A stretch of 34,891 nt of DNA from Oscillospiraceae bacterium (GTDB taxonomy: Bacteria; Bacillota; Clostridia; Oscillospirales; CAG-272), in contig SVRG01000008.1 in the NCBI GenBank assembly GCA_015064965.1, positions 1 to 34,891 of the forward strand, given 5' to 3'. Positions 17,935 through 26,718 of the stretch are shown piece after piece. Within the stretch, counting starts at the first letter, position 1. Each line of letters begins with the position of its first letter. The notes beneath the pieces were generated by a model, which saw nothing but the letters and a program-made list of their open reading frames with translations, had not been told where the DNA came from and searched no databases. The translations under genes were made by a program, and so were the position numbers.

Positions 17935-20040
17935 ATGTTTGAAAACTACAAAGTGTTTAATTACACTCTCGCAGGCAGACCGCTCGTTATCGAAACCGGT
18001 AAAATTGCAGGTCTTGCAAACGGTTCCTGCCTTGTTCGCTACGGTGAAACCGTAGTTTTGGCATGCGCTACCGCAAGTGAAAAGCCCCGTGACGGCATTG
18101 ACTTTTTGCCCCTCTCGGTTGACTTTGAAGAAAGAATGTATGCAGCCGGCAAGATCCCCGGCGGCTTTTTAAAGCGTGAAGGACGCCCCGGCGAAAAGGC
18201 GATCCTCACCTCCCGCGTTATCGACCGCCCCATCCGTCCTCTCTTCCCGAAGGACCTCCGCAACGACGTTGCAATTTCCCTCACAGTTATGGCGGTTGAC
18301 CCCGACTGCTCACACGAAATCGCAGGTATGATCGGTGCTTCTATCGCACTCTCCATCTCCGACATTCCGTGGAACGGTCCTATCGGCGGTGTATTTGTAG
18401 GCATGGTTGACGGCAAGCCCGTTATCAACCCCACTCTTGCACAGCGCGAAGTAAGCGACATGGAGCTCACCGTTGCCGCTTCTGAAAAGAAGATCGTTAT
18501 GATTGAGGCAGGCGCAAACGAAATCAGCGATGACGATATGTATAACGCTATCATGCTTGCTCATGAGGAGATCAAAAAGCTTATCGAGTTTATCAACTCC
18601 ATCGTTGCCGAAATCGGCAAGCCCAAGTTTGACTACCCCTCCTGCGAACTTGATCACGATATGTTTGACGAAGTTTTCGCTTTCTGCGAAAAGGATGTTA
18701 TGCACGCTCTTGACACCGATGATAAAAATGTCCGCGACGCACGCATGGTTCCGATTACCGATGCAATCGTTGCAGAATTTGAGGAAAAGTATCCTGAAAT
18801 CGGCGCAATCATGGGTGAGCTTATCTACAAGATCCAGAAAAAGATCGTTCGCCGCTGGCTCCTTGAGGACGGCAAGCGTGTAGACGGTCGCCGTCTTGAC
18901 GAAATCCGCCCCCTCGCAGCAGAAGTCGGTCTTATCAACCGCGTACACGGCAGCGGTCTCTTTACAAGAGGACAGACACAAGTTCTCACCATTGCAACTC
19001 TCGGTTCCATGGACGATGCGCAGGAGCTTGACGGTATCGACGAGCAGACTGCAAAGCGTTACATGCACCACTACAATATGCCCGGTTATTCCACCGGTGA
19101 AGCAAAGGCTGCAAGAAGCCCCGGACGCCGCGAAATCGGTCACGGCGCACTCGCTGAACGCTCCCTCGTTCCCGTTCTCCCCTCCGTTGAAGAGTTCCCC
19201 TACGCAATGCGTCTTGTTTCTGAGGTAGTATCCTCCAACGGTTCCACCTCTCAGGCATCCGTTTGCGGCTCCACACTTGCACTTATGGACGCAGGTGTTC
19301 CGATCAAGGCTCCCGTTGCAGGTATCTCCTGCGGTCTTATCACCGAGGGAGAAAGATGGATGACCATGATCGACATTCAGGGCCTTGAAGACTTCTACGG
19401 CGATATGGACTTTAAGGTTGCAGGTACTCACAAGGGTATCACATCCATCCAGATGGACCTTAAGATCGACGGTCTTACCCCCGAAATCATTAAGGAAGCA
19501 TTTGAAGTTACCCACAAGGGCAGAGATTACATCATCGACGAAATCATCCTCAAGGCTATCGCACAGCCCAGAGCAGATGTTTCTGAATACGCCCCCAAGA
19601 TGATCACTATGAAGATCAATCCCGACAAGATCCGCGAAGTTATCGGCTCCGGCGGTAAGGTGATCCAGAAGATCGTTGCAGACACCGGCGCAAAGATCGA
19701 CATCGAAGATGACGGCACCGTATACATCTCCGCTGTAAACCGCGATTCGGCTTATGCAGCACAGGAGATTATCGCAGGCATCGTATTTGAGCCCACCGTT
19801 GGCGCAATTTACGAAGGCACTGTTACAAGAATCATCCCGATTGGCGCATTTGTTGAATTTGCCCCCGGCAAGGAAGGCATGGTTCACATTTCCAAGATCG
19901 CAAAAGAACGCATCGAAAAGGTTGAGGACAAGGTTGAAGTTGGTCAGAAGGTACGCGTTAAGTTCCTTGGCACCGACGAAAAGAACCGCATGAACCTCTC
20001 CATGAAGGACGCAATCGTTGAAGAGCCTAAAGCTGAATAA
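17935..20040 (+). CDS. pnp: Polyribonucleotide nucleotidyltransferase (PNPase)
   Basis: Two RNase PH-like domains, KH ('INPDKIREVIGSGGKVIQKI') and S1 ('GTVTRIIPIGAFVEFAPGKEGMVHIS'); SD GGAGG before ATG at 17935. Confidence 0.97.
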   Translation: MFENYKVFNYTLAGRPLVIETGKIAGLANGSCLVRYGETVVLACATASEKPRDGIDFLPLSVDFEERMYAAGKIPGGFLKREGRPGEKAILTSRVIDRPIRPLFPKDLRNDVAISLTVMAVDPDCSHEIAGMIGASIALSISDIPWNGPIGGVFVGMVDGKPVINPTLAQREVSDMELTVAASEKKIVMIEAGANEISDDDMYNAIMLAHEEIKKLIEFINSIVAEIGKPKFDYPSCELDHDMFDEVFAFCEKDVMHALDTDDKNVRDARMVPITDAIVAEFEEKYPEIGAIMGELIYKIQKKIVRRWLLEDGKRVDGRRLDEIRPLAAEVGLINRVHGSGLFTRGQTQVLTIATLGSMDDAQELDGIDEQTAKRYMHHYNMPGYSTGEAKAARSPGRREIGHGALAERSLVPVLPSVEEFPYAMRLVSEVVSSNGSTSQASVCGSTLALMDAGVPIKAPVAGISCGLITEGERWMTMIDIQGLEDFYGDMDFKVAGTHKGITSIQMDLKIDGLTPEIIKEAFEVTHKGRDYIIDEIILKAIAQPRADVSEYAPKMITMKINPDKIREVIGSGGKVIQKIVADTGAKIDIEDDGTVYISAVNRDSAYAAQEIIAGIVFEPTVGAIYEGTVTRIIPIGAFVEFAPGKEGMVHISKIAKERIEKVEDKVEVGQKVRVKFLGTDEKNRMNLSMKDAIVEEPKAE

Positions 20041-20044
20041 AATC

Positions 20045-20079
20045 AAATCTCCCATCGAAAAACCGATGGGAGATTTTTT
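20045..20079. terminator. Intrinsic terminator downstream of pnp
   Basis: AAATCTCCCATCG-aaaaac-CGATGGGAGATTTTTTA. Confidence 0.9.
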
Positions 20080-20866
20080 ATTCTTCATAAGGTATATGCG
20101 GAACATATTTTTTCACTTTTGCCATGAGGTAATCGAAGTTTTCCTTTGAATTTGCAGCAATTATCGGCTGCGGACGTGTGTAGATCGGATCGTCAAAATC
20201 TATCGTGCCTATGTAGCCACCGGCCTCAGTCAGAATAAGCCCTGCCGCGGCAAAATCCCATGGAAAAAGACGGATTTCAAAATAAAGCTCGCCGCGGCCT
20301 GCTGCCATATAGGAAAGCTCGAGCGCGCAAACTCCAAGACGGCGGATATCGCAAGTATCATAATACACTTCCTCGGAAATGTTAAAGCATGCCTTGGCGA
20401 GATCTTTTTTATATGTACTCCACGCGGTGAAAAAGCACGCGGATTTGAGCGCACGGTCGGAAACGCGGATGCGTTTTCCGTTTAAAAACGCTCCTTTGCC
20501 GCGCTGTGCGGTGAACATTTCATTTGTAAACGGATTGTAAACCACACCGATATGAGGCTTGCCGTTTTTGAGTATGGCAACAGAAATAACACTTAAATTC
20601 ATGTCGCGAGTAAAGTTCATTGTGCCGTCGATAGGGTCAACAACCGCCGTATACTCGCGTGAGAGTGCATCGGCGGCAAAATCCTCTTCCTCGCCGACAA
20701 AGCCAATACCGTCAAAGCATGCGGTCAGTTCCTCCCTTAGAAAGCGCTCCACCGCGACGTCCTTGTCGGTAACAAAATTTGCATCGCCCTTTTCGCTGAC
20801 AGTATATTCGCCGCCCGTCATAATAGCTGCGGCTTTTTTTACAATTTCAACAACTGTGTTAAGCAT
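20078..20866 (-). CDS. Inositol monophosphatase family protein
   Basis: 'VDPIDGTMNFTRDMN', 'GEEEDF', 'FPWDFAAAGLILTEAGG'. Confidence 0.9.
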   Translation of the reverse strand: MLNTVVEIVKKAAAIMTGGEYTVSEKGDANFVTDKDVAVERFLREELTACFDGIGFVGEEEDFAADALSREYTAVVDPIDGTMNFTRDMNLSVISVAILKNGKPHIGVVYNPFTNEMFTAQRGKGAFLNGKRIRVSDRALKSACFFTAWSTYKKDLAKACFNISEEVYYDTCDIRRLGVCALELSYMAAGRGELYFEIRLFPWDFAAAGLILTEAGGYIGTIDFDDPIYTRPQPIIAANSKENFDYLMAKVKKYVPHIPYEE

Positions 20867-20941
20867 AAAATCACCCCACTCGTTTGATTATAGCATAAAC
20901 AAAAACAAAGGTAAAGATAAATATAAGTTTATCTCTCTATC

Positions 20942-21049
20942 TGTCATCCTGAACGCAGTGAAGGATCTGCGAGCCGTAGGCTCGTCTTTAGGAGAAAAAC
21001 CTTGATTTCATCAAGGTTTTCAGATTCTTCGCATTCGCTCAGAATGACA
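20942..21049. repeat. Intergenic palindromic (REP/MITE-like) element with two internal hairpins
   Basis: Ends tgtcatcctgaacgcagtgaaggatctg / cagattcttcgcattcgctcagaatgaca are imperfect inverted repeats; internal CGAGCC-gta-GGCTCG and AAAACCTTGAT-ttc-ATCAAGGTTTT. Confidence 0.8.
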
Positions 21050-21139
21050 TGCGGGGTGCTTAGCATAGTAATGTAAACTATAATTTATCTTTCTAAACCG
21101 CGTGCCGCTTGCATATACTTGCAAAAAGGGGCGATTTTA

Positions 21140-22660
21140 ATGACGAGAGTAAAAAAATACTTTATCAACGCGCTGATTTTAAGCGCGTGCACCCTGCTGA
21201 TGCGCACGGTGGCAGTTGCTTTTAACGCTTTTTGTGTAAACAAGGTCGGCAGTGAGGGAATGGGACTTTTTTCACTTGTAATGAGCGTTTATACCTTTGC
21301 AGTTACGCTTGCCACATCGGGTGTAAACCTTGCCGCCACGCGGCTTGTGGCGCTTTACTTTGGCAAAAACGAGGGCGCAGGAGTAAAAAGCGCAATGCGC
21401 GGCTGTTTTTTATACAGTACCCTGTTTGGCACGCTTTCAAGCGCGCTTTTATTTCTTTTTTCAAACTTTGCTGCCGTTAATTTTTTAAACGAGCCACGCG
21501 CCGCAATGTCAATACGCGCGCTTTCACTTTCGCTGCTTCCGCTTTCGCTGTGTTCCGCTTTTTCGGGCTACTTTGCCGCAGTCCGCCGCGTCTACAAGAA
21601 CGCAATATCACAGGTACTTGAGCAAGCCGTAAAGATTTTAAGCTGCACATTTTTGCTGTCATTGCTTTTGCCGCGCGGTATAGAATATGCCTGTCTTGCA
21701 CTTGTGCTGGGCGGTACGGTAAGTGAGATCTTTTCGTTTCTGATACAGATCATATCCTACCTTTCGGACACGCGCACACTTAACCGAAACGGAAAAAAGG
21801 TTGCCATGCGCGACATTTTGCACATTTCCCTGCCTGTGGCATTTTCGGCATATGTGCGCTCCGGACTTGTCACTGTCGAACACATTTTAATCCCCATCGG
21901 GCTCACCGCCTTTGGCGACAGCGCGGCACTTGCAACATACGGCATAGTAAGTGCCGTTGCGTTGCCGATAGTTCTTTATCCGTCGTCTTTTGTCGGCGCT
22001 TTTTCGGGACAGATAATTCCCGAAATAACCGAATTCTACTCATCTGAAAACAAAAAAGAAATCGCCTATGTAACCGAGCGCGCCTTTTTTATCACCCTGT
22101 TTTTTTCAATACTCGTTGCAGGTATGTTCTGCGCCTTTGCCGGTGACATATGCGAGGTGATTTACAACTCACGCGAGGCGGCAGAATACCTGCGCGCGCT
22201 TGCGCCGCTTATGCCTGTGATGTTTTTGGACACAGTGACGGATTCAATTTTGAAAGGTCTTGGAAAGCAGTTTTACACAATGTGCGTCAACATTGCCGAT
22301 GCCGCAATAAGCGTTTTGCTTGTGTGGCTGCTTGTTCCCCGCGTGGGTGTTTACGGCTATATCGCTGTTATTTTCATTTCCGAATGTGTTAACACGGTTT
22401 TCAGCATTGGAAAGCTGATGACAATGATTGATTTTAAAATAAGCACACGAAAAATTCTGATATGTCCGCTTGCATCGGCAGTTTTTGCAGCAAATTTTGT
22501 CAGAATGATTATGGAAAAAGCCGCGTTTCCCATGTGCTGGGGCACGCTGATTTTTGAATGTCTGATGTATATAACCGTTTATTTTACGCTTACACGCTTA
22601 TTTGGAGCAGTGGGCAAAGAAGAAATCGCATGGGCAAAGAAAATCGCAAAAAACAGTTAA
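21140..22660 (+). CDS. Polysaccharide-exporter/flippase family membrane protein (SpoVB/MATE-like)
   Basis: About 12-14 hydrophobic segments; 'LNLSACTLLMRTVAVAFNAFCVNKVGSEGMGLFSLVMSVYTF'-like N-term as read at 21140 onward (actual MTRVKKYFINALILSACTLLMRTVAVAFNAFCVNKVGSEGMGLF). Confidence 0.8.
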   Translation: MTRVKKYFINALILSACTLLMRTVAVAFNAFCVNKVGSEGMGLFSLVMSVYTFAVTLATSGVNLAATRLVALYFGKNEGAGVKSAMRGCFLYSTLFGTLSSALLFLFSNFAAVNFLNEPRAAMSIRALSLSLLPLSLCSAFSGYFAAVRRVYKNAISQVLEQAVKILSCTFLLSLLLPRGIEYACLALVLGGTVSEIFSFLIQIISYLSDTRTLNRNGKKVAMRDILHISLPVAFSAYVRSGLVTVEHILIPIGLTAFGDSAALATYGIVSAVALPIVLYPSSFVGAFSGQIIPEITEFYSSENKKEIAYVTERAFFITLFFSILVAGMFCAFAGDICEVIYNSREAAEYLRALAPLMPVMFLDTVTDSILKGLGKQFYTMCVNIADAAISVLLVWLLVPRVGVYGYIAVIFISECVNTVFSIGKLMTMIDFKISTRKILICPLASAVFAANFVRMIMEKAAFPMCWGTLIFECLMYITVYFTLTRLFGAVGKEEIAWAKKIAKNS

Positions 22661-22726
22661 AAAAACATTGTATTTTTTGCCGCGGTTGTGTTATTATTAA
22701 AGTAGAATATAAAAGGAGGATCAAAC

Positions 22727-23041
22727 ATGGCAGTTATTAAACTTACAAATGATAATTTTGAAAAAGAAATAAAGCAGTTTGAGGGCGTGGCACTCATCGA
22801 CTTTTATGCGGATTGGTGCGGCCCTTGCAAAATGGTTTCCCCAATTGTTGACGCTATCGCCGAGGAACAGGATAAATTTAAGATCTGCAAGGTGAACGTC
22901 GATGAAGAAAGCGAACTCGCAGCCGAATTCTCTGTGATGAGCATCCCCACCCTTGTGGTAATGAAAAACGGCGAGGTTGCAAACACGCACATCGGTCTTG
23001 CCGCAAAGGGAAAAATCCTTACAATGCTTGAAAACGCATAA
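22727..23041 (+). CDS. trxA: Thioredoxin
   Basis: 'ALIDFYADWCGPCKMVSPIVDAIAEE', 'VMSIPTLVVMKNGE'. Confidence 0.95.
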   Translation: MAVIKLTNDNFEKEIKQFEGVALIDFYADWCGPCKMVSPIVDAIAEEQDKFKICKVNVDEESELAAEFSVMSIPTLVVMKNGEVANTHIGLAAKGKILTMLENA

Positions 23042-23113
23042 AAAAAGAAGCCGAATGGCACCACGCCGTAGTGTTAAATCAAAGATGATATTATAGCGGC
23101 AGCTTCGAATGGT

Positions 23114-23154
23114 AAAAAAATCCCCTAGCAAGATTTCTCTTGTCAGGGGATTTT
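23114..23154. terminator. Intrinsic terminator
   Basis: aaaaaaATCCCCTagcAAGAtttcTCTTgtcAGGGGATtttc. Confidence 0.8.
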
Positions 23155-23190
23155 CACTATTTGCAATTCGCAACGACGGTTTTCGATGTG

Positions 23191-23222
23191 TTCAATCATT
23201 CTTCAATCTTTTATGTTATAAT
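23191..23222 (+). promoter_or_regulatory. Predicted response-regulator box plus extended -10 upstream of the RR gene
   Basis: TTCAATCATTCTTCAATCTTTTATGTTATAAT: TTCAAT repeated with 11-bp period, then TGtTATAAT. Confidence 0.6.
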
Positions 23223-23244
23223 GGTAGTATCCGGAGGTGCAGAG

Positions 23245-23931
23245 ATGAAAGTTTTACTTGTGGAAGATGAGAAAAGAATGGCACAGGCATTGTGCGGAAT
23301 TCTGAGCATTGAAAAATATGAGGTGGATTATTATGCTGACGGCGCAGACGGGCTATGCGCAATTGAAAGCGGAATCTATGATATTGCAATATTAGATGTT
23401 ATGCTACCCGGTATTGACGGTTTTGAAATTGTCAGAAAGGCGAGAAAAAAAGGGGTTCGCACCCCGATTCTTATGCTGACTGCAAAGGCAGAGCTTGATG
23501 ATAAGGTCAACGGTCTTGACGGCGGAGCAGACGATTATTTAACCAAGCCTTTTATGACAAAGGAATTGCTTGCCAGGCTTCGTGCACTCTGCAGACGCGG
23601 TAGCAATATGCTGGATGGAGTGTTAACCTTCGGCGATATTTCTCTTGATGCGAATAGATCTACACTTTTCTGTACTGTAACCGGACAAAGTGTGTTGCTT
23701 AGTGAAAAAGAATATAGGATATTAGAATATCTGATTGGTAATTGCGGTCAGATACTTACCAGAGAGCAGCTTGCTGTGAAAATCTGGGGATTGGAAAATG
23801 AAGCAGAATATAACAATGTGGAAGTGTATATGTCTTTTACACGAAAGAAAATGAAATTCGTAGGAGCGAAGGCTGAAATAAAAGCGATACGAGGCGTCGG
23901 CTATGAATTGAGGTATGATGATGTTCAGTAA
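23245..23931 (+). CDS. OmpR/PhoB-family response regulator
   Basis: 'KVLLVEDEKRMAQAL', 'DIAILDVMLPGIDGFEI', 'DYLTKPF', C-terminal winged helix; SD GGAGG before ATG at 23245. Confidence 0.93.
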   Translation: MKVLLVEDEKRMAQALCGILSIEKYEVDYYADGADGLCAIESGIYDIAILDVMLPGIDGFEIVRKARKKGVRTPILMLTAKAELDDKVNGLDGGADDYLTKPFMTKELLARLRALCRRGSNMLDGVLTFGDISLDANRSTLFCTVTGQSVLLSEKEYRILEYLIGNCGQILTREQLAVKIWGLENEAEYNNVEVYMSFTRKKMKFVGAKAEIKAIRGVGYELRYDDVQ

Positions 23932-25156
23932 ATCGAAAAGGAATATTGTTGCAACAATTATGCTGATCTTATCCATACTGTGGATAGGCACGCTTGGTAT
24001 TATTTTTATAACGAGTTACCTTGATGTGTCCGCAACAAACTACGAAATGCTGGAAGAATACGCAAGCAACTATTTGCTGAAAAAACCTTTTGACCTTCCT
24101 CCGCGACAAAATCCACAGGGTGCGCCTCAAAGGCGCCATCAGGACACAGACCGTTTCAAGTTATCTACATTTTATTCTGTAGCTTTGAGTTATGATGGTG
24201 ATGTTATTGAGGTTCAGAACGACGAATCCGGCGTTTATACCAATGAAGAGCTTGTTCAATTTGCAGAGGAAATCGTGAGGTCAAAAAAAGAAACAAAGGG
24301 TACTTCCAACAGTCTGCTTTTCTACAAGCTTGAAAAAAACAAATACAATCTTATCTGCTTTATGGATAACACAATTCTGCAAAAAAGCATGTCAACGCTG
24401 TTTCGTTATACACTGGTATTCGGCAGTATTATTATGGTACCTTTGTTTTTTCTTGCGGTATATCTTGCAAATCGCATTGTAAGACCCCTTGAGGAGAGCT
24501 ATGAAAAACAAAAGCAATTTATATCTGATGCAGGTCATGAGCTGAAAACTCCCGTGTCGGTTGTAAGCGCAAACGCTGAAATTTTATCAAGAGAAATTGG
24601 AAATAACCAATGGCTTTCCAATATCCAATATGAAAACGAGCGTATGGGAAATCTGATAGGACAATTGCTGGATTTGGCGCGGACTGAGGCTTCTACACAA
24701 ATTATAGAGCGCTTGGACTTTGGTCAATTGATAACAGGGGGCGTGCTTCCTTTTGAAAGCGTTGCCTTTGAAAAGGGGCTTGCTATTGAAACCGAAATTG
24801 CGAAGGATATTTTTGTTGCCGGAAACAGAAGTCAGCTTGGCCAGCTTGTTTCTATTCTGGTGGATAATGCAATCCGCCACGGAAATGGCAGTCAGCCGAT
24901 AAAGGTGGCTCTTCACGCCGAGCGAGGACATGCAAGGCTGTCTGTTATTAACAGTGGAGATGAAATTCCACACGAGGAGCGTCAAAGATTATTTGAGCGT
25001 TTTTACAGAACAAATAAAGTGCGTAACGGAGAAGACAAGCATTACGGTCTTGGACTTTCTATCGCCAAATCAATTGTTGCCGCACACAACGGCAAAATCG
25101 AGGTGCATTGTTATAACGGTTTGATTGAGTTTAAAGTCATTATCCCTAAGATATAA
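23915..25156 (+). CDS. Sensor histidine kinase
   Basis: Two TM segments, 'FISDAGHELKTPVSVVSANAEIL', 'LVDNAIRHGNGSQPI', 'HYGLGLSIAKSIVAAHNG'. Confidence 0.93.
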   Translation: MMMFSKSKRNIVATIMLILSILWIGTLGIIFITSYLDVSATNYEMLEEYASNYLLKKPFDLPPRQNPQGAPQRRHQDTDRFKLSTFYSVALSYDGDVIEVQNDESGVYTNEELVQFAEEIVRSKKETKGTSNSLLFYKLEKNKYNLICFMDNTILQKSMSTLFRYTLVFGSIIMVPLFFLAVYLANRIVRPLEESYEKQKQFISDAGHELKTPVSVVSANAEILSREIGNNQWLSNIQYENERMGNLIGQLLDLARTEASTQIIERLDFGQLITGGVLPFESVAFEKGLAIETEIAKDIFVAGNRSQLGQLVSILVDNAIRHGNGSQPIKVALHAERGHARLSVINSGDEIPHEERQRLFERFYRTNKVRNGEDKHYGLGLSIAKSIVAAHNGKIEVHCYNGLIEFKVIIPKI

Positions 25157-25192
25157 AAGACCTCTTATCGTTGAATGTGAACTTCCCGTGAT

Positions 25193-25225
25193 TTCAATTT
25201 ATCTTCAATCTTCCTCCTGTATAAT
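25193..25225 (+). promoter_or_regulatory. Predicted response-regulator box plus -10 upstream of the VTC gene
   Basis: TTCAATTTATCTTCAATCTTCCTCCTGTATAAT; same box and spacing as 23191-23222. Confidence 0.6.
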
Positions 25226-25250
25226 CGAGGCAATCGATAATACAGGAGGA
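25212..25250 (+). promoter_or_regulatory. 16-bp palindrome covering the VTC-gene Shine-Dalgarno
   Basis: TCCTCCTGTAT-a-ATCGA-ggcaa-TCGAT-a-ATACAGGAGGA; the right arm contains AGGAGG 8 nt before GTG at 25259. Confidence 0.75.
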
Positions 25251-25258
25251 TTTGTTTT

Positions 25259-26014
25259 GTGGCGTTTCAAACGGTATTCAAACGGCATGAAATGAAATAT
25301 ATACTGACGGCTTCGCAGAAAGAGAAAATACTCACGGCTATGGACCCTTATATGCAGCTTGATAAATACGGCAGAACAACAATCAGGAATATATACTATG
25401 ACACCGATACATATCTGCTGATCAGACGTTCTATTGAACGACCGGCATATAAAGAGAAACTACGCATTCGAAGCTACGCAAAAGCACAAGCGGACAGTAC
25501 GGTTTTTGTGGAGTTGAAAAAGAAATATAAGCACGTTGTTTATAAGAGGCGAATTTCGCTTTCTGAAGCAGAAGCTATGGAGTGGCTGGCTAAAAAGCGG
25601 CATTGCCACAAACACACGCAGATCTCACAAGAGGTTGATTATTTTCTTGATTATTACGCAACCTTGCATCCTGTAGTTTTTCTGTCCTATGAAAGAGAAG
25701 CATATTTTGAAAAAAGCGGCGGCGACTTCCGTGTAACCTTTGACGACACCATTCTTGCAAGGCAAGAGGATCTGTCGCTGGCCTCGGACGTATACGGAAC
25801 AGCACTTCTTCCCGAGGGAATGGTTTTGATGGAGATAAAATGTTCCGGCGGATTACCGCTTTGGATGACACAAGTCCTATCCGAGGAACGCATTTATAAA
25901 ACATCCTATTCAAAATACGGAACCGTTTATAAGCAAATGATCTTCCCAATATTGCAAAAAGAATATAGTAACAAAAATGCAAATGATCTCAAGGAGGCAG
26001 TTTGTAATGCTTAA
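25259..26014 (+). CDS. VTC-domain (polyphosphate polymerase-like) protein
   Basis: 'FKRHEMKYILTASQKEKIL', 'IRNIYYDTDTYLLIRRSIERPAYKEKLRIRSY', 'VFVELKKKYKHVVYKRRI'; GTG start. Confidence 0.85.
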   Translation: MAFQTVFKRHEMKYILTASQKEKILTAMDPYMQLDKYGRTTIRNIYYDTDTYLLIRRSIERPAYKEKLRIRSYAKAQADSTVFVELKKKYKHVVYKRRISLSEAEAMEWLAKKRHCHKHTQISQEVDYFLDYYATLHPVVFLSYEREAYFEKSGGDFRVTFDDTILARQEDLSLASDVYGTALLPEGMVLMEIKCSGGLPLWMTQVLSEERIYKTSYSKYGTVYKQMIFPILQKEYSNKNANDLKEAVCNA

Positions 26015-26702
26015 CAATTTATTCAAAGGAATTTTTGATTCGGATTTTACAACGGCAATAAGCATATCCGATTTTTTACTGTGCCTGGTTTCCTCTCTCG
26101 TTTTGGGTATTGTTCTGGCACTTGCATATATGTATCGCACAAGATATACCAAAAGCTTTGTTGTAACGCTTGCCATTTTGCCTGCGGTAGTATGTATTGT
26201 CATTATGATGGTAAACGGCAATATAGGAGCAGGAGTAGCAGTTGCAGGTGCATTCAGCCTTGTGCGCTTCCGCTCTGCTCCCGGAACCGCTAAAGAAATA
26301 TGCACACTGTTTCTTGCAATGGGAGCAGGTCTTATAGTCGGAATGGGCTATATCGGATACGGCGCATTGTTTACAATGATTATGTGTGCAGTATTTATCC
26401 TTTACAACTGTATTGATTTTGGAACAAAGAGAAATGCAGAAATATATAAAACTGTTTCTATTACTATACCCGAAGATTTGAATTATTCAAGTATATTTAA
26501 CGATATTTTTGAGGAATATGCTGTCTTCTACGAGCTTGCTAAGGTTAAAACAACCAATATGGGCAGTATGTTTAAGCTGACATACAATGTAACCCTTCGT
26601 GACGGCGAGGGCGAAAAGGAAATGATTGATAAAATCCGTTGCAGAAACGGAAATCTGGAAATCACAGTATCAAAGCAGGAAACTGCACATGCAGAACTGT
26701 GA
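26007..26702 (+). CDS. DUF4956-like membrane protein
   Basis: Four predicted TM segments, 'GAFSLVRFRSAPGTAKEICTLFLAMGAGLIVGMGY'; SD AAGGAGG before ATG at 26007; overlaps the VTC stop. Confidence 0.8.
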   Translation: MLNNLFKGIFDSDFTTAISISDFLLCLVSSLVLGIVLALAYMYRTRYTKSFVVTLAILPAVVCIVIMMVNGNIGAGVAVAGAFSLVRFRSAPGTAKEICTLFLAMGAGLIVGMGYIGYGALFTMIMCAVFILYNCIDFGTKRNAEIYKTVSITIPEDLNYSSIFNDIFEEYAVFYELAKVKTTNMGSMFKLTYNVTLRDGEGEKEMIDKIRCRNGNLEITVSKQETAHAEL

Positions 26703-26718
26703 TATAAGGAGAAATGAA

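Noticed and set aside
18310-20106. 598-aa minus-strand ORF opposite pnp
   Set aside because: Antisense shadow of a confidently identified highly conserved gene; low-complexity Cys/Asp/Asn-rich translation with no recognisable domain.
20559-21005. 148-aa ORF ending VILNAVKDLRAVGSSLGEKP
   Set aside because: Antisense to the IMPase gene and running into the palindromic repeat, which is a frequent source of spurious ORFs.
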